Assembly: GCF_900174585.1 (NCBI RefSeq)
Contig: NZ_FWPT01000001.1
Span: 558,001 to 622,000 of the forward strand
Reading direction: 5' to 3'
DNA: 64,000 bases
Source of the DNA: Parendozoicomonas haliclonae
Lineage (GTDB): Bacteria > Pseudomonadota > Gammaproteobacteria > Pseudomonadales > Endozoicomonadaceae
The notes beneath the pieces were generated by a model. It was not told the origin of the DNA. It searched no databases and saw nothing but the letters and a program-made list of their open reading frames with translations. This document shows, one piece after another, positions 1 through 8,706 of the stretch; the stretch's first letter is position 1, and each line of letters starts with the position of its first letter. The position numbers and the translations under genes are program-made.

Positions 1-1396
1 GATGCCGGTTATCGGTGAGGATCGCAGTAACGGTTTGCTGGGCAAGCTGGTCGATGTGCTGTTTATTTTCGGTATGCTCGGAGGTGGTGCCACCACACTG
101 GGGCTGGCTGCACCATTGATTACCGAAGGTGCCAATATCCTGTTTGGTGTTCCCAAGACGACAGGTGTCCAGGTTGTGGTACTGATGATCTGCACCAGCA
201 TCTTTGCCTATTCGGCCTATGCCGGGATGGATAAGGGCATCAAGGTACTCAGTAATATTAATTTCTGGGGTGCCATGGGACTGCTGGCCTTTGTGCTGGT
301 GACTGGCCCGACCATATTTATGCTGGAAACTGGCCTGGACTCTCTTGGCCGGATGATGACCAATATCTTCCATATGGCGACCTGGGCAGAACCGTTTGGG
401 GGTTACGGCACCTTTGAAGATACCCACTTTCCACAGGACTGGACCATTTTTTACTGGGCCTGGTGGTTGGTGTTTGCGCCGAGTATGGGGTTATTTATTG
501 CCCGTATTTCCCGTGGCCGGACTATCAAGCAGATGGTGAGTGGTTCCATCTTCTTTGGTTCGCTGGGTTGTGCGCTATTTTTTATGACCCTCGGTAACTT
601 TGGTCTTTCGCTGCAGTTGTCTGGTCAGGTTGATGTTGTTGGTATTCTGAACACGGAGGGGGCTAACAAAGCGATCTTCACTATTCTGGAGCAGCTGCCA
701 ATGTCCAACCTGGTGATCGCCGTTTTTACTCTGCTGTGCATTATTTTCACGGCGACAACCTTTGATTCCATCTCCTTTATTCTGGCGTCTGTGGTACAGA
801 ATAATGTCACTGAAGATCCAATGCGCTGGAATCGTTTGTTCTGGGCTTTTGCTCTGTCCTTCCTGCCGGCAGTGCTGATGTTTATGGGCGGTCTCTCTAC
901 CTTGCAAACGGCGGCTATTGTTGGCGGTCTGCCGTTGCTGGTGATCACTGTCATGTTGATGGTTTCGGCAGTGCGGGCGGCTTCTCTTGATCTGATGTGC
1001 CAGGAAGACTATTCCGATCCGGTGATCAATATCGAAGATCTGCCGGATGTGGATCCATGGTCCCGCGAAGGTATGGCACTGGCGACGTTTGAACAGCTGC
1101 GTGATGAAGCCATGGTTGCCGCCAAAGCCGAGAAGAAGGCGATGGAGCGGGTCTGGAAAGTCAAACGCAGAATCCGCGAGCAGGCACTGGAGCGTGGTCG
1201 CTCAGGTCTGGAACTCGGGGACGCCCCGGATGAGCTGTTGGCCAGACTGAATATTCTGACCGAGCAGGCTATGACTGCGAAAGATCGTAAGCAGCATGCC
1301 TCTGAGGCAGCTCAGCAGGCTCGCTGTGCCTTTAATGAGTTGATGCGGGAAAAGGAAGAGCGGGAGTGTGGCGGTGTCGAGGCCGCATCCGCTTAA
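1..1396 (+). CDS. BCCT-family osmolyte transporter, 3' part only
   Basis: Inner-membrane secondary transporter of the betaine/carnitine/choline family, which takes up trimethylammonium compounds for osmoprotection or catabolism. The gene runs off the left edge: the visible 464 residues start inside the membrane domain (codons begin at base 2, and the ATG there is probably internal), so roughly the first third is missing. The family signature is clear in the tryptophan-rich segment WTIFYWAWW followed by FAPSMGLFIARISRGRTI, with several further hydrophobic segments. After about residue 340 the protein becomes a charged cytoplasmic tail of about 120 residues, rich in Lys, Arg, Glu and Ala and likely helical or coiled-coil; such tails sense osmotic state in BetP-like members. 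The substrate cannot be told from this piece. A rho-independent terminator follows at once. Confidence 0.9.
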   Translation, partial: MPVIGEDRSNGLLGKLVDVLFIFGMLGGGATTLGLAAPLITEGANILFGVPKTTGVQVVVLMICTSIFAYSAYAGMDKGIKVLSNINFWGAMGLLAFVLVTGPTIFMLETGLDSLGRMMTNIFHMATWAEPFGGYGTFEDTHFPQDWTIFYWAWWLVFAPSMGLFIARISRGRTIKQMVSGSIFFGSLGCALFFMTLGNFGLSLQLSGQVDVVGILNTEGANKAIFTILEQLPMSNLVIAVFTLLCIIFTATTFDSISFILASVVQNNVTEDPMRWNRLFWAFALSFLPAVLMFMGGLSTLQTAAIVGGLPLLVITVMLMVSAVRAASLDLMCQEDYSDPVINIEDLPDVDPWSREGMALATFEQLRDEAMVAAKAEKKAMERVWKVKRRIREQALERGRSGLELGDAPDELLARLNILTEQAMTAKDRKQHASEAAQQARCAFNELMREKEERECGGVEAASA

Positions 1397-1422
1397 AATA
1401 ATATAAAGCTCGTGTGAAGTTT

Positions 1423-1451
1423 GGGGTGGCCGTCAGGCTACCCCTTTTTTT
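1423..1451 (+). terminator. Rho-independent terminator after the BCCT gene
   Basis: A 9-bp stem (GGGGTGGCC paired with GGCTACCCC, one G-U pair) with a GTCA loop is followed by seven T. It lies 26 bases after the transporter stop codon. Confidence 0.85.
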
Positions 1452-1512
1452 GTTATACGACTATTTATAAATATGCTGTGGCTAAGGAGGTTCGAGCGTA
1501 CTGAAACTGTTG

Positions 1513-2058
1513 TCAGCCTTTCAAAACCGCGTAACGCGCGTTACCTCTATAAAGCCCCCCTCTCTCATCCCAATGATTGATAGCCGCGCTGAAATGATAT
1601 GCCGTGCGCCCCTCTGAGATCCTGACAATGGCCGCTTCACTGAAGAAATCCTCGTTGTTGATGTTCTTGCGGCAACTCATTTGGTGCTCAAGTACAAAAC
1701 AGATCCTGTACATGAGGGGCAGATTTTTTTGAAGGTATTCTGGTGTCAATTCTGGGAGTATTTTGTCTAGCCGCTGTTCCATCGCTTTATAGCAACAAAG
1801 AAACATCAGCTGGTTAGTACACACGAGTGACTCTGCCAAATTAAGGTGCGCCAGATTATCCTGTTCAACATAGGAAGCCTGCTTGACCGCACAGCGCGCA
1901 GATATGGAAATTAAAGCGGCAGTACCATCATAGGCCTTTATGATTTGATCTCCTCCTCCGTTTGATAATTGAATGTCGTCTTTTAAAAACATGGCCTCAG
2001 GTTTATAGCCAGATAAAAAATCCCTTGCCCACGTTGTTATATCGGTTTTCTGGTTCAC
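1513..2058 (-). CDS. Hypothetical protein, 181 residues
   Basis: I do not recognise this protein. It is soluble, with no signal peptide or membrane segment. It has several Cys residues (around CCYKAMEQ, CFVLEHQMSC and SARCAVKQ) without a regular metal-binding spacing. Amphipathic stretches in the middle suggest a mostly helical fold. The annotated start is a GTG at 2058 with no convincing ribosome-binding site upstream, so the true start may lie further in, for example at the ATG that begins MFLKDDIQ. Its only neighbours are transport genes on the other strand, so it looks like a single-gene insert, and its composition is more A+T-rich than the flanks. It could be a lineage-specific or acquired gene; no function is proposed. 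Confidence 0.6.
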   Translation of the reverse strand: MNQKTDITTWARDFLSGYKPEAMFLKDDIQLSNGGGDQIIKAYDGTAALISISARCAVKQASYVEQDNLAHLNLAESLVCTNQLMFLCCYKAMEQRLDKILPELTPEYLQKNLPLMYRICFVLEHQMSCRKNINNEDFFSEAAIVRISEGRTAYHFSAAINHWDERGGLYRGNARYAVLKG

Positions 2059-2241
2059 TTTTGTTGTCCGTATTTCATCAGGACTATGAAAGTAGAAGAA
2101 AAAAAACGCGAAACAAGAGTGGGAAGCTCAACATGCCCTGATATCCATAAAACCGGTTACAAAGCCCTATTGTTATGAGATGGGACAGATAATCTCCGTT
2201 TTGCTAGGCTCTCACGCTCAGAATTATAACGATGTTGAGTA

Positions 2242-3009
2242 GTGGCTATGGACAGTTCATTGAACAAGAGCTTCTCACCACACGTGCGGCAGGTCTGTCT
2301 TTCCCGGCAAGACAAGTTGCGCCTGATCGCGCAGGGCGCAAGGGATATTCTTCCTCTGATACTTGCAGCCATACCTTTCGGAATCCTGTATGGCGTACTC
2401 GCTAAGGCGGGTGGGCTGTCGCTGGGGCTCACAATGGGTATGTCTCTGTTGGTATTTGCCGGTTCTGCCCAGTTTATAGCTGTTTCGATGATCGCTACCG
2501 GTGTGGCCTGGCCTGCGATTCTGCTCACCACCTTTTTCGTTAACCTTCGTCATATGCTCTATGCCGCTACTTTGGTTCCCCACGTGCGGCAGATGTCCGG
2601 ATGGATGAAAGCCAAGATCGCCTTCTGGCTTACTGATGAAAGCTTTGCGGTGGTCTCCGACTGGCTGCGCAGAAATAAAGGCAAGCCCGGGCTGCAATGG
2701 TATTACCTCGGCTCCGGCCTGCTGATGTACGGCAACTGGCAGTTGTGCACATTTTTGGGTTTCTCCCTTGGTGAAGCCTTGCCGGGCATGGAAGGCTGGG
2801 GGTTGGAAGTGGCCATGATCGTAGCATTTGTCGGCATTGTTGCTCCGGCGCTGACCTCTGCTCCGGTCTGGATTACCGCCGCTGTTGCCGTTCTGGGAGG
2901 CGTACTGACCTGGGGCTGGCCGCATCAGAGTGGTTTGATGATTTCATCCCTTGTTGCTGTAGCGGCTGGTGTTCTGGCTGAGCGGCTGGCTGAAAGGAGA
3001 AAGGTATGA
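2242..3009 (+). CDS. azlC: AzlC-family branched-chain amino acid exporter, large subunit
   Basis: Large membrane subunit of a two-component exporter of the AzlC/YgaZ type, which expels branched-chain amino acids or their analogues. The 255-residue protein carries the family hallmarks: the N-terminal ARDILPLILAAIPFGILYG segment, a GSAQFIAVSM motif and the FFVNLRHMLYAA motif, then further hydrophobic helices and a basic C-terminus. The start is a GTG at 2242, with an in-frame ATG two codons later as the alternative. It overlaps the following azlD gene by four bases, so the two subunits are translationally coupled. The exact substrate cannot be read from the sequence. Confidence 0.88.
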   Translation: MAMDSSLNKSFSPHVRQVCLSRQDKLRLIAQGARDILPLILAAIPFGILYGVLAKAGGLSLGLTMGMSLLVFAGSAQFIAVSMIATGVAWPAILLTTFFVNLRHMLYAATLVPHVRQMSGWMKAKIAFWLTDESFAVVSDWLRRNKGKPGLQWYYLGSGLLMYGNWQLCTFLGFSLGEALPGMEGWGLEVAMIVAFVGIVAPALTSAPVWITAAVAVLGGVLTWGWPHQSGLMISSLVAVAAGVLAERLAERRKV

Positions 3010-3326
3010 GTGCCTGGTGGCTGATTATTGGTATGGCCCTGATTACCTTCTCCATTCGCTATGTGCTGATCGCCACTTCCGGGCGCTGGCAATTGCCACA
3101 GGTTATGGAAACAGCGCTGAAGTATGTGCCGGTTGCGGTGCTGACGGTCATTATTGTGCAGACCATTATGGTGAAGAGCTCTTCTTCCGCAGGGTGGGAA
3201 GTGAACCCCGGTTTCCTGCTTTCTGCCCTTGTAGCCTTTGCTGTTGCGCGACTGACCAAAAGCCTGATGATAACCGTGATGGTCGGGTTGGTATGTTATG
3301 GCGGTTTTTATTACTTTCAGTTGTAG
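3006..3326 (+). CDS. azlD: AzlD-family exporter small subunit
   Basis: Small partner of AzlC, 106 residues with about four hydrophobic segments and almost no soluble part. The N-terminal pattern (MSAWWLIIGMALITFSIRY) and the size match the AzlD/YgaH family; these proteins act only together with AzlC in the inner membrane. The ATG lies inside the last codons of azlC in an ATGA overlap, as usual for this pair. Confidence 0.85.
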   Translation: MSAWWLIIGMALITFSIRYVLIATSGRWQLPQVMETALKYVPVAVLTVIIVQTIMVKSSSSAGWEVNPGFLLSALVAFAVARLTKSLMITVMVGLVCYGGFYYFQL

Positions 3327-3446
3327 TTAGGGAGCTGCTGGTTCTGGTAATAAAAGTGTAAAAACTGTCCGCCGATATGATCGAGGTCAGATAACTCTTT
3401 GTAACCATTTGTTATAAGAAAAAATGGTTTCAACGGTAGTTATCCA

Positions 3447-4982
3447 ATGTCGCATACAAATTCTTCAACTTTTGATGCTGCCCAGGACGATATGGTCAAG
3501 GCCGCATCAAAGTGGGAAATGCCCGATACCCTGCTGCTGATCTTCTTTATTGGTCTGATCGCCGCAGTTCTCACATATGTTATTCCGTCAGGTTCTTTCC
3601 AGACTGACACCATCAAATACATGGTGGACGGCGCAGAGAAAAGCCGAACTGTTATCGATCCGGACTCCTTTACCTACGCCTTGACCGAAGCCGGTGATAA
3701 GATTTTCGGCAGCGTAAAGCTGTTTGATGCCAGCGGCGGCCTCGGTCTGATGAACTTCCCGTTCCAGGGGCTGGTTTCCGGCAGTGCGGTCAGCGTAATT
3801 GTGTTCATGCTGCTGATCGGTGGTGCCTTCGGCATCGTGACCCAGACTGGCTCTATTGACCGCGGTATTCATCGCTTGATTGAAAGAACCCAGGGCAATG
3901 AACGTCTGTTTATTCCGATCCTGTTCTTCTTTTTCTCTCTGGGCGGTGCCGTGTTCGGCATGGGTGAAGAGGCGATTGCCTTCGCGCTGATTATTGCCCC
4001 GATGATGGTGCGCATGGGTTATGACGCGATCACCACCGTGATGGTGACCTATGTCGCGACCCAGGTCGGCTTTGCCACATCCTGGATGAACCCGTTCTCC
4101 GTGGTTATCGCTCAGGGCCTTGCCGGTGTGCCGGTGATGTCCGGTTCTACCTTCCGGATTATTATGTGGGCTGGCTTTACCCTGGTGGGTATTGGCTTTA
4201 CCTATCTGTATGCCCGCAGCATCAAGAATAATCCGAAAGCGTCCCGCAGCTATTTGAGCGATGCCTACTTCCGTGATGGTGATCATGACAAGGCCGCCGA
4301 AACACAGTGGAGCCTGGGTGATACTCTGGTACTGCTGACCATCGCCGCCACCATGGTCTGGGTGATCTGGGGCGTGCTGATGCATGGCTGGTATCTGTCT
4401 GAGATCGCCTCCCAGTTCTTTGCCATGGGCTTTGTTGTTGGTTTGATTGGTGTCGTGTATCGCCTGAATGGCATGACGGCCAATGATGCTGCCAGCGCGT
4501 TCAAGGAAGGTGCGTCCATGATGATGGCACCGGCTCTGCTGGTTGGTTTTGCCAAGGGCGTTCTGCTGCTGCTCGGCGGTGGTATGGATACTCCGAACAC
4601 GCTGAACACTATCCTGCACGGTTTTGGTTCTGTACTGAGTGGCTTCCCGGGCTGGTTGTCTGCATGGCTGATGTACGTCTTCCAGTCCTGCTTCAACTTC
4701 TTCGTAACCTCTGGCTCTGGTCAGGCTGCATTGACCATGCCGCTGATGGCTCCACTGGCGGATATCAGTGGTGTCACCCGTCAGGTTGCGGTTCTGACGT
4801 TCCAGCTTGGTGATGGTTTCACCAACCTGATCGTACCGACCTCTGCCTCTCTGATGGCCACCCTGGGTGTGTGTCGTGTGGACTGGCGTGACTGGGCGAA
4901 GTTCGTCTGGAAGTTCGTTTTGCTGCTGTTTGTGATCTCCAGTGTGATCGTGATATCCGCCCATATTGGCGGCTTTGCCTGA
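3447..4982 (+). CDS. yfcC: YfcC-family (DcuC-like) membrane carrier
   Basis: Inner-membrane secondary carrier of 511 residues, close to the roughly 506 of E. coli YfcC, in the C4-dicarboxylate anaerobic carrier family that also holds basic-amino-acid carriers. About twelve hydrophobic helices begin near residue 28. Recognisable conserved pieces are the GGAFGIVTQTGSIDRGI loop, FSLGGAVFGMGEEAIAFALI, FATSWMNPFSVVIAQ and the C-terminal TSGSGQAALTMPLMAPLADI, which contains the paired-loop signature of the family. The substrate is unknown; family members have been linked to dicarboxylates, acetate and arginine/ornithine. A strong hairpin follows the gene, and a regulator gene on the same strand begins 110 bases further on. 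Confidence 0.85.
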   Translation: MSHTNSSTFDAAQDDMVKAASKWEMPDTLLLIFFIGLIAAVLTYVIPSGSFQTDTIKYMVDGAEKSRTVIDPDSFTYALTEAGDKIFGSVKLFDASGGLGLMNFPFQGLVSGSAVSVIVFMLLIGGAFGIVTQTGSIDRGIHRLIERTQGNERLFIPILFFFFSLGGAVFGMGEEAIAFALIIAPMMVRMGYDAITTVMVTYVATQVGFATSWMNPFSVVIAQGLAGVPVMSGSTFRIIMWAGFTLVGIGFTYLYARSIKNNPKASRSYLSDAYFRDGDHDKAAETQWSLGDTLVLLTIAATMVWVIWGVLMHGWYLSEIASQFFAMGFVVGLIGVVYRLNGMTANDAASAFKEGASMMMAPALLVGFAKGVLLLLGGGMDTPNTLNTILHGFGSVLSGFPGWLSAWLMYVFQSCFNFFVTSGSGQAALTMPLMAPLADISGVTRQVAVLTFQLGDGFTNLIVPTSASLMATLGVCRVDWRDWAKFVWKFVLLLFVISSVIVISAHIGGFA

Positions 4983-4993
4983 TCAGTGCTGAC

Positions 4994-5031
4994 AAACCAG
5001 ATCCTGCAGTTTCAGCTGCAGGATCTGGTTT
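4994..5031 (+). terminator. Strong 16-bp stem-loop after the yfcC-like gene
   Basis: A perfect 16-bp inverted repeat (AAACCAGATCCTGCAG and its complement) has a 6-base loop. It ends in only three T, so it is either a terminator with a weak T-tract or a transcript-stabilising hairpin between the carrier gene and the regulator gene. It reads equally well on both strands. Confidence 0.6.
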
Positions 5032-5092
5032 ACTGTGAGTCCGGCTATGGCATAGAGTTGACTCTCTATAACAAAAATAAAATGGCCGGTCT

Positions 5093-6151
5093 GTGAAGTA
5101 CCTCTGTATTGCCAGCACCTGGATCAACGCACTGCTGCTTGAGTTTGATTCCTGTGGTCTGGATACCGAACAACTGACGCAAGGGCTGCCTGGGTTTCAG
5201 GAGGGTCAGTTCTCCCAGAGTGATCGTCTCGATCTTCTCTCTGCCCGTATCCTTTGGCATCGTGCTGCCAAGCTTTCTAATGAGCCACTGCTTGGCGCAA
5301 GAATCGGTATAGGCAATAACTACCGAAGCTTTGGTGTACTGGCTCCGCTGATCTGGCACTCAGACACGTTGCGTGTGGCGCTTCAGAACGTCGCACAGTA
5401 CCAGACGTTGATCAGTGAAAATGGAGCGTTTCGTTATGAACTCCGGGAGAATCCTGACCGGATAATCTTCACCTATGAAGAAACGCCACTGGCTCTGTCC
5501 TCTTCTCCCCAGCAGGTTCTCTCGGTCACGATTGCCTCCGTTCGACTGTTTCGGATGATGTCACCAGGCTCTATGGCGATTAAAAATATCTTTGTGCCTT
5601 CGGACTTTTCTGTGTCTGAACTGCAGAAGCTTATGGGGATCAGGGTTGAAACTCGGGGCATTCATTTTGGCTTTGAGGTGACCCTTGATCGGGACAGTTT
5701 GAATCAACCGATACCGGGTTGTGACAGCACGCTCTATCTTATGTCCCTTGAGTACGCCAACCAGTTGCTGGCAGAAAAGGAAGCGGGCAGCGATCTTATT
5801 CAGCAGGTTCGGCGCTATGTGCTCAGTCATGGTCTGGCCCGGGCAGAAATTGCAGGATGTGCAGAATCTTGCGGCACCTATCCCAGAAAACTACAGCGAC
5901 AGCTCGAAGGTTATGGAACCAGCTTTCGTAAAATCAAAGAGGATGTTCTTAAAGAGAGAACCATTGCCGCGATGCACCAATCCTGTGAAATCAAAGAGAT
6001 TGCAGACCTACTGGGTTATACCGAATTAAGTGGGTTTTATCGGGTCTTCAAAAGCTGGTTTGGAGTGACGCCGAAAAAGGCTATGAAGCAGGGTATTATC
6101 AGCACCGGAAGTCCGGCGCTTTATGGCTTGAGTGAAGAGCTGCCGCTATAA
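5093..6151 (+). CDS. AraC-family transcriptional regulator (OruR-like architecture)
   Basis: DNA-binding regulator of 352 residues. The N-terminal 200 or so residues match the arabinose-binding-like (AraC_N, OruR type) domain, including RIGIGNNYRSFGVLAPLIWHSDTLRVAL. The C-terminal 100 residues form the double helix-turn-helix of the AraC/XylS class, ending in the typical EIADLLGYTELSGFYRVFKSWFGVTPKK pattern (split here by my reading). The start is a GTG. It lies just downstream of the YfcC-type carrier on the same strand, so that carrier or a linked catabolic pathway is a plausible target. OruR relatives control ornithine or arginine use, but the ligand here is not shown. Confidence 0.85.
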   Translation: MKYLCIASTWINALLLEFDSCGLDTEQLTQGLPGFQEGQFSQSDRLDLLSARILWHRAAKLSNEPLLGARIGIGNNYRSFGVLAPLIWHSDTLRVALQNVAQYQTLISENGAFRYELRENPDRIIFTYEETPLALSSSPQQVLSVTIASVRLFRMMSPGSMAIKNIFVPSDFSVSELQKLMGIRVETRGIHFGFEVTLDRDSLNQPIPGCDSTLYLMSLEYANQLLAEKEAGSDLIQQVRRYVLSHGLARAEIAGCAESCGTYPRKLQRQLEGYGTSFRKIKEDVLKERTIAAMHQSCEIKEIADLLGYTELSGFYRVFKSWFGVTPKKAMKQGIISTGSPALYGLSEELPL

Positions 6152-6179
6152 GAAACGGCAGCCTCGATAGGATGATCTC

Positions 6180-7778
6180 TCAGTTCTGTTCAATCGCACA
6201 CTTTAACCGTTCCAGAGACTGCTCCGATTTTTCTTCCATGACCTTCTTGAAGTGCAGGGCATTCGCAGCCACTAAAGCAAAATTACGCAGGGTATAGTCC
6301 AGCGTGCGCTCAAATGTGGTCTCGGATGGGCCGGTGTTTTGTGTGCGGTAGGTCAGCAGAATCTGGCTGCCATTGGTGAGGTTGTCTGCTGAAGCCTGCC
6401 AGAGTGAACCGTGCTCAGCCTGTTCGACTTTCCAGACCAGATCGTTCTGTCCTGCCGGTGTCGAAACGGTTTCCGTAAAGGCATCCCCAGTCAACAGGGA
6501 ACCTGTTCGTGGTGGTGCAATGGTTTCCGATTGCGGGTGCCATTCCGGCCAGCGGCTTACGTCCGAAGCATAGTTAAGAGCCTGGGCCGCAGGCTTGTTG
6601 ATAACAATGGTGTTGACGATGGTTGTGGTAACCGGAAAGAACCAGAGTGTGGCAATAAACCAGACCATCGCAGGAAGGCGCACCAGCTCCAGCAGGAAGT
6701 ACTGAGGTTTGTTTTCCAGCAGGCCAGTTGCTGCCACCACACCGCCCAGCAGAATCAAAGCGCCAGCCCCTTTGATAAAACCATCCAGCTGGGGTGACAG
6801 GAAGATAAACATAACCGCCGCAACAAAGGTCAGCAGTGTAGAAACACCGGCGTAGACTTTCTGAGTCGTCGTTGATTTTGGATCATATTTCTCCCTGTCA
6901 GCCGTGCCTTCCTTTTGCAAATGGTTGTGGGGCTCTACGCAGTCGGCCGGCCGCCAGCCTGTTGGCTTAAACCACAGGCCAATTTTGTCGGACCATTTCT
7001 TGGTATGGACAGCGTCACTGAACATGGTTCCCCAATGACGCAGATTCAGTTTAATCGGGCTCAGGCTATGGGTGGGATTGGTAGTTCCGTAATGGCAGGC
7101 TTCCGTAGCCAGCTCTGGCTGCCAGGAGCCAAACATACGATCCCAGATGACCAATGTGCCGCCATAGTTCCGGTCGATATAGATGGGGTTCTTGGCGTGG
7201 TGGACACGGTGACTGGATGGTGTTGAAAGAATGCCTTCTATAAAGGGAATACGATCGATCCCCTGGGTATGAATCCAGAACTGGTAGCCCTTCAGGATAA
7301 CGAACTGTCCCAGAAACACCTCTGGTGGGCAGCCAAACAGAGCCAGTGGCAGATAGAATACCCATGAGAATCCGTACTGGAACGCACTCTGGCGAATAGC
7401 CGTGACGTAATTGAATTCTTCGCCCTGATGGTGACCTTCATGGGCGCCCCACAAAATGTTCCGCTCGTGGGCTATCCGGTGAAACCAGTAGTAACAGAGA
7501 TCGGTGCCAAAGAAGAAGACGACCCAGGTTACGAGGCTGGCGGAGCTGAAATCAAACAGCCGAAAGTTATCCCAGATCCAGATAAATACGCCAAAGGTGT
7601 AGACCTTGAGCAGGGCTTCCGAAATCAGCAGGCAGGCTCCCATAGAGGCACTGGTTACGGAATCACTGTAAGTGTGGAGATTTTTGCCTTTGAGCTTCAG
7701 GGCCAGGTATTCGACCAGCATCAGCAGGAACAGCAGAGGAATCCCGACAGCGGCCATATTGTATTCAAACTCAACCAT
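6180..7778 (-). CDS. Membrane fatty acid hydroxylase/sterol desaturase-type protein with C-terminal SRPBCC domain
   Basis: Integral-membrane di-iron oxygenase family protein of 532 residues. All three histidine boxes are present: HxxxH at residues 100-104, HxxHH at 113-117 and HxxHH at 190-194, in the order and spacing of the sterol desaturase/fatty acid hydroxylase superfamily. The arrangement with helices before and after the boxes resembles alkylglycerol monooxygenase-like members. Further hydrophobic helices lie at about residues 308-390. The last 140 residues (about 390-528) look like a SRPBCC (polyketide cyclase/START-like) lipid-binding domain, with SRWPEWHPQSE near its start. This would give a hydroxylase joined to a lipid-binding module. 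The substrate is unknown, most likely a lipid chain or sterol-like compound. The gene stands alone on the minus strand and converges on the regulator gene. Confidence 0.78.
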   Translation of the reverse strand: MVEFEYNMAAVGIPLLFLLMLVEYLALKLKGKNLHTYSDSVTSASMGACLLISEALLKVYTFGVFIWIWDNFRLFDFSSASLVTWVVFFFGTDLCYYWFHRIAHERNILWGAHEGHHQGEEFNYVTAIRQSAFQYGFSWVFYLPLALFGCPPEVFLGQFVILKGYQFWIHTQGIDRIPFIEGILSTPSSHRVHHAKNPIYIDRNYGGTLVIWDRMFGSWQPELATEACHYGTTNPTHSLSPIKLNLRHWGTMFSDAVHTKKWSDKIGLWFKPTGWRPADCVEPHNHLQKEGTADREKYDPKSTTTQKVYAGVSTLLTFVAAVMFIFLSPQLDGFIKGAGALILLGGVVAATGLLENKPQYFLLELVRLPAMVWFIATLWFFPVTTTIVNTIVINKPAAQALNYASDVSRWPEWHPQSETIAPPRTGSLLTGDAFTETVSTPAGQNDLVWKVEQAEHGSLWQASADNLTNGSQILLTYRTQNTGPSETTFERTLDYTLRNFALVAANALHFKKVMEEKSEQSLERLKCAIEQN

Positions 7779-8025
7779 GTCATTGCCTTTGTTATTATTT
7801 TTTTAGGTTTCTCATAACTATTTAGTATGCCTGATCAAAACAGTATGTCTTTGCCAGTTTCGGACAGAAAGTGGACGTTTACGACACCAAAGAATGTGAA
7901 GGCTGGTTCAAATTAGACAATTCATCTCTATCCAGGCTCTTAGGTATAAGCTTCGTCCCTGTCAGGACGGGAGTGATCTGTTTATAATCCCGCAAGCGCT
8001 AAACAACAGAGTCTCAAAAGAGCCC

Positions 8026-8691
8026 ATGAAAGATTTTCGCATCGCTCCCAGTATCCTTTCCGCTGATTTTGCCCGTCTGGGTGAAGAAGCACAGGCCGTG
8101 CTGGATGCCGGCGCCGATATGATCCATTTCGATGTTATGGACAACCACTATGTGCCGAACCTGACTTTCGGCCCAATGGTCTGCAAATCCCTGCGCAACT
8201 ACGGCATCACCGCTGATATCGATGTGCATCTGATGGTGAAGCCGGTCGATGGCATGATCGAAGCCTTCCTGGAAGCCGGTGCCAGCTACATTACCTTCCA
8301 CCCGGAAGCCAGTGAACATATCGACCGCAGCCTGCAGATGATCCGTGCCGGTGGTGCCAAAGCCGGTCTGGTGCTGAACCCTGCGACCGGTACCGATGTG
8401 CTGGAGTATGTGATGGACAAGCTGGATATGATCCTGCTGATGTCTGTGAACCCGGGCTTTGGTGGCCAGAAGTTTATCCCGTCCACCCTCGAAAAAGCGC
8501 GTAAGGTTCGTAAGCTGATTGACGACAGTGGATACGATATTCGCCTGGAGATCGACGGCGGTGTGGGCGTTGCCAATATCCGTGAAATCGCCGATGCCGG
8601 TGTGGATACTTTTGTTGCCGGTTCCGCTATTTATAATCAGGACGACTACGCAGCGGTGATCAGCCAGATGCGTGCCGAGCTGGCCAAATAA
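8026..8691 (+). CDS. rpe: Ribulose-phosphate 3-epimerase
   Basis: Interconverts ribulose 5-phosphate and xylulose 5-phosphate in the pentose phosphate pathway; cytoplasmic TIM barrel. The 221 residues carry all the family motifs: [15 protein letters not shown] at the start, [17 protein letters not shown] with the metal-binding His and catalytic Asp, DVHLMV, the [12 protein letters not shown] phosphate-binding loop and EIDGGV. A TATAAT hexamer at 7983-7988 about 40 bases upstream is a possible -10 element. It is followed after 15 bases by gph on the same strand, an arrangement shared with other gammaproteobacteria. Confidence 0.97.
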   Translation: MKDFRIAPSILSADFARLGEEAQAVLDAGADMIHFDVMDNHYVPNLTFGPMVCKSLRNYGITADIDVHLMVKPVDGMIEAFLEAGASYITFHPEASEHIDRSLQMIRAGGAKAGLVLNPATGTDVLEYVMDKLDMILLMSVNPGFGGQKFIPSTLEKARKVRKLIDDSGYDIRLEIDGGVGVANIREIADAGVDTFVAGSAIYNQDDYAAVISQMRAELAK

Positions 8692-8706
8692 GCAGGCGGA
8701 ACCATT

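Noticed and set aside
3588-4964. Open frame of 458 codons on the minus strand over the yfcC-like gene
   Set aside because: It mirrors the codon pattern of the membrane-protein gene on the plus strand, is rich in His and Gln, and has no recognisable domain.
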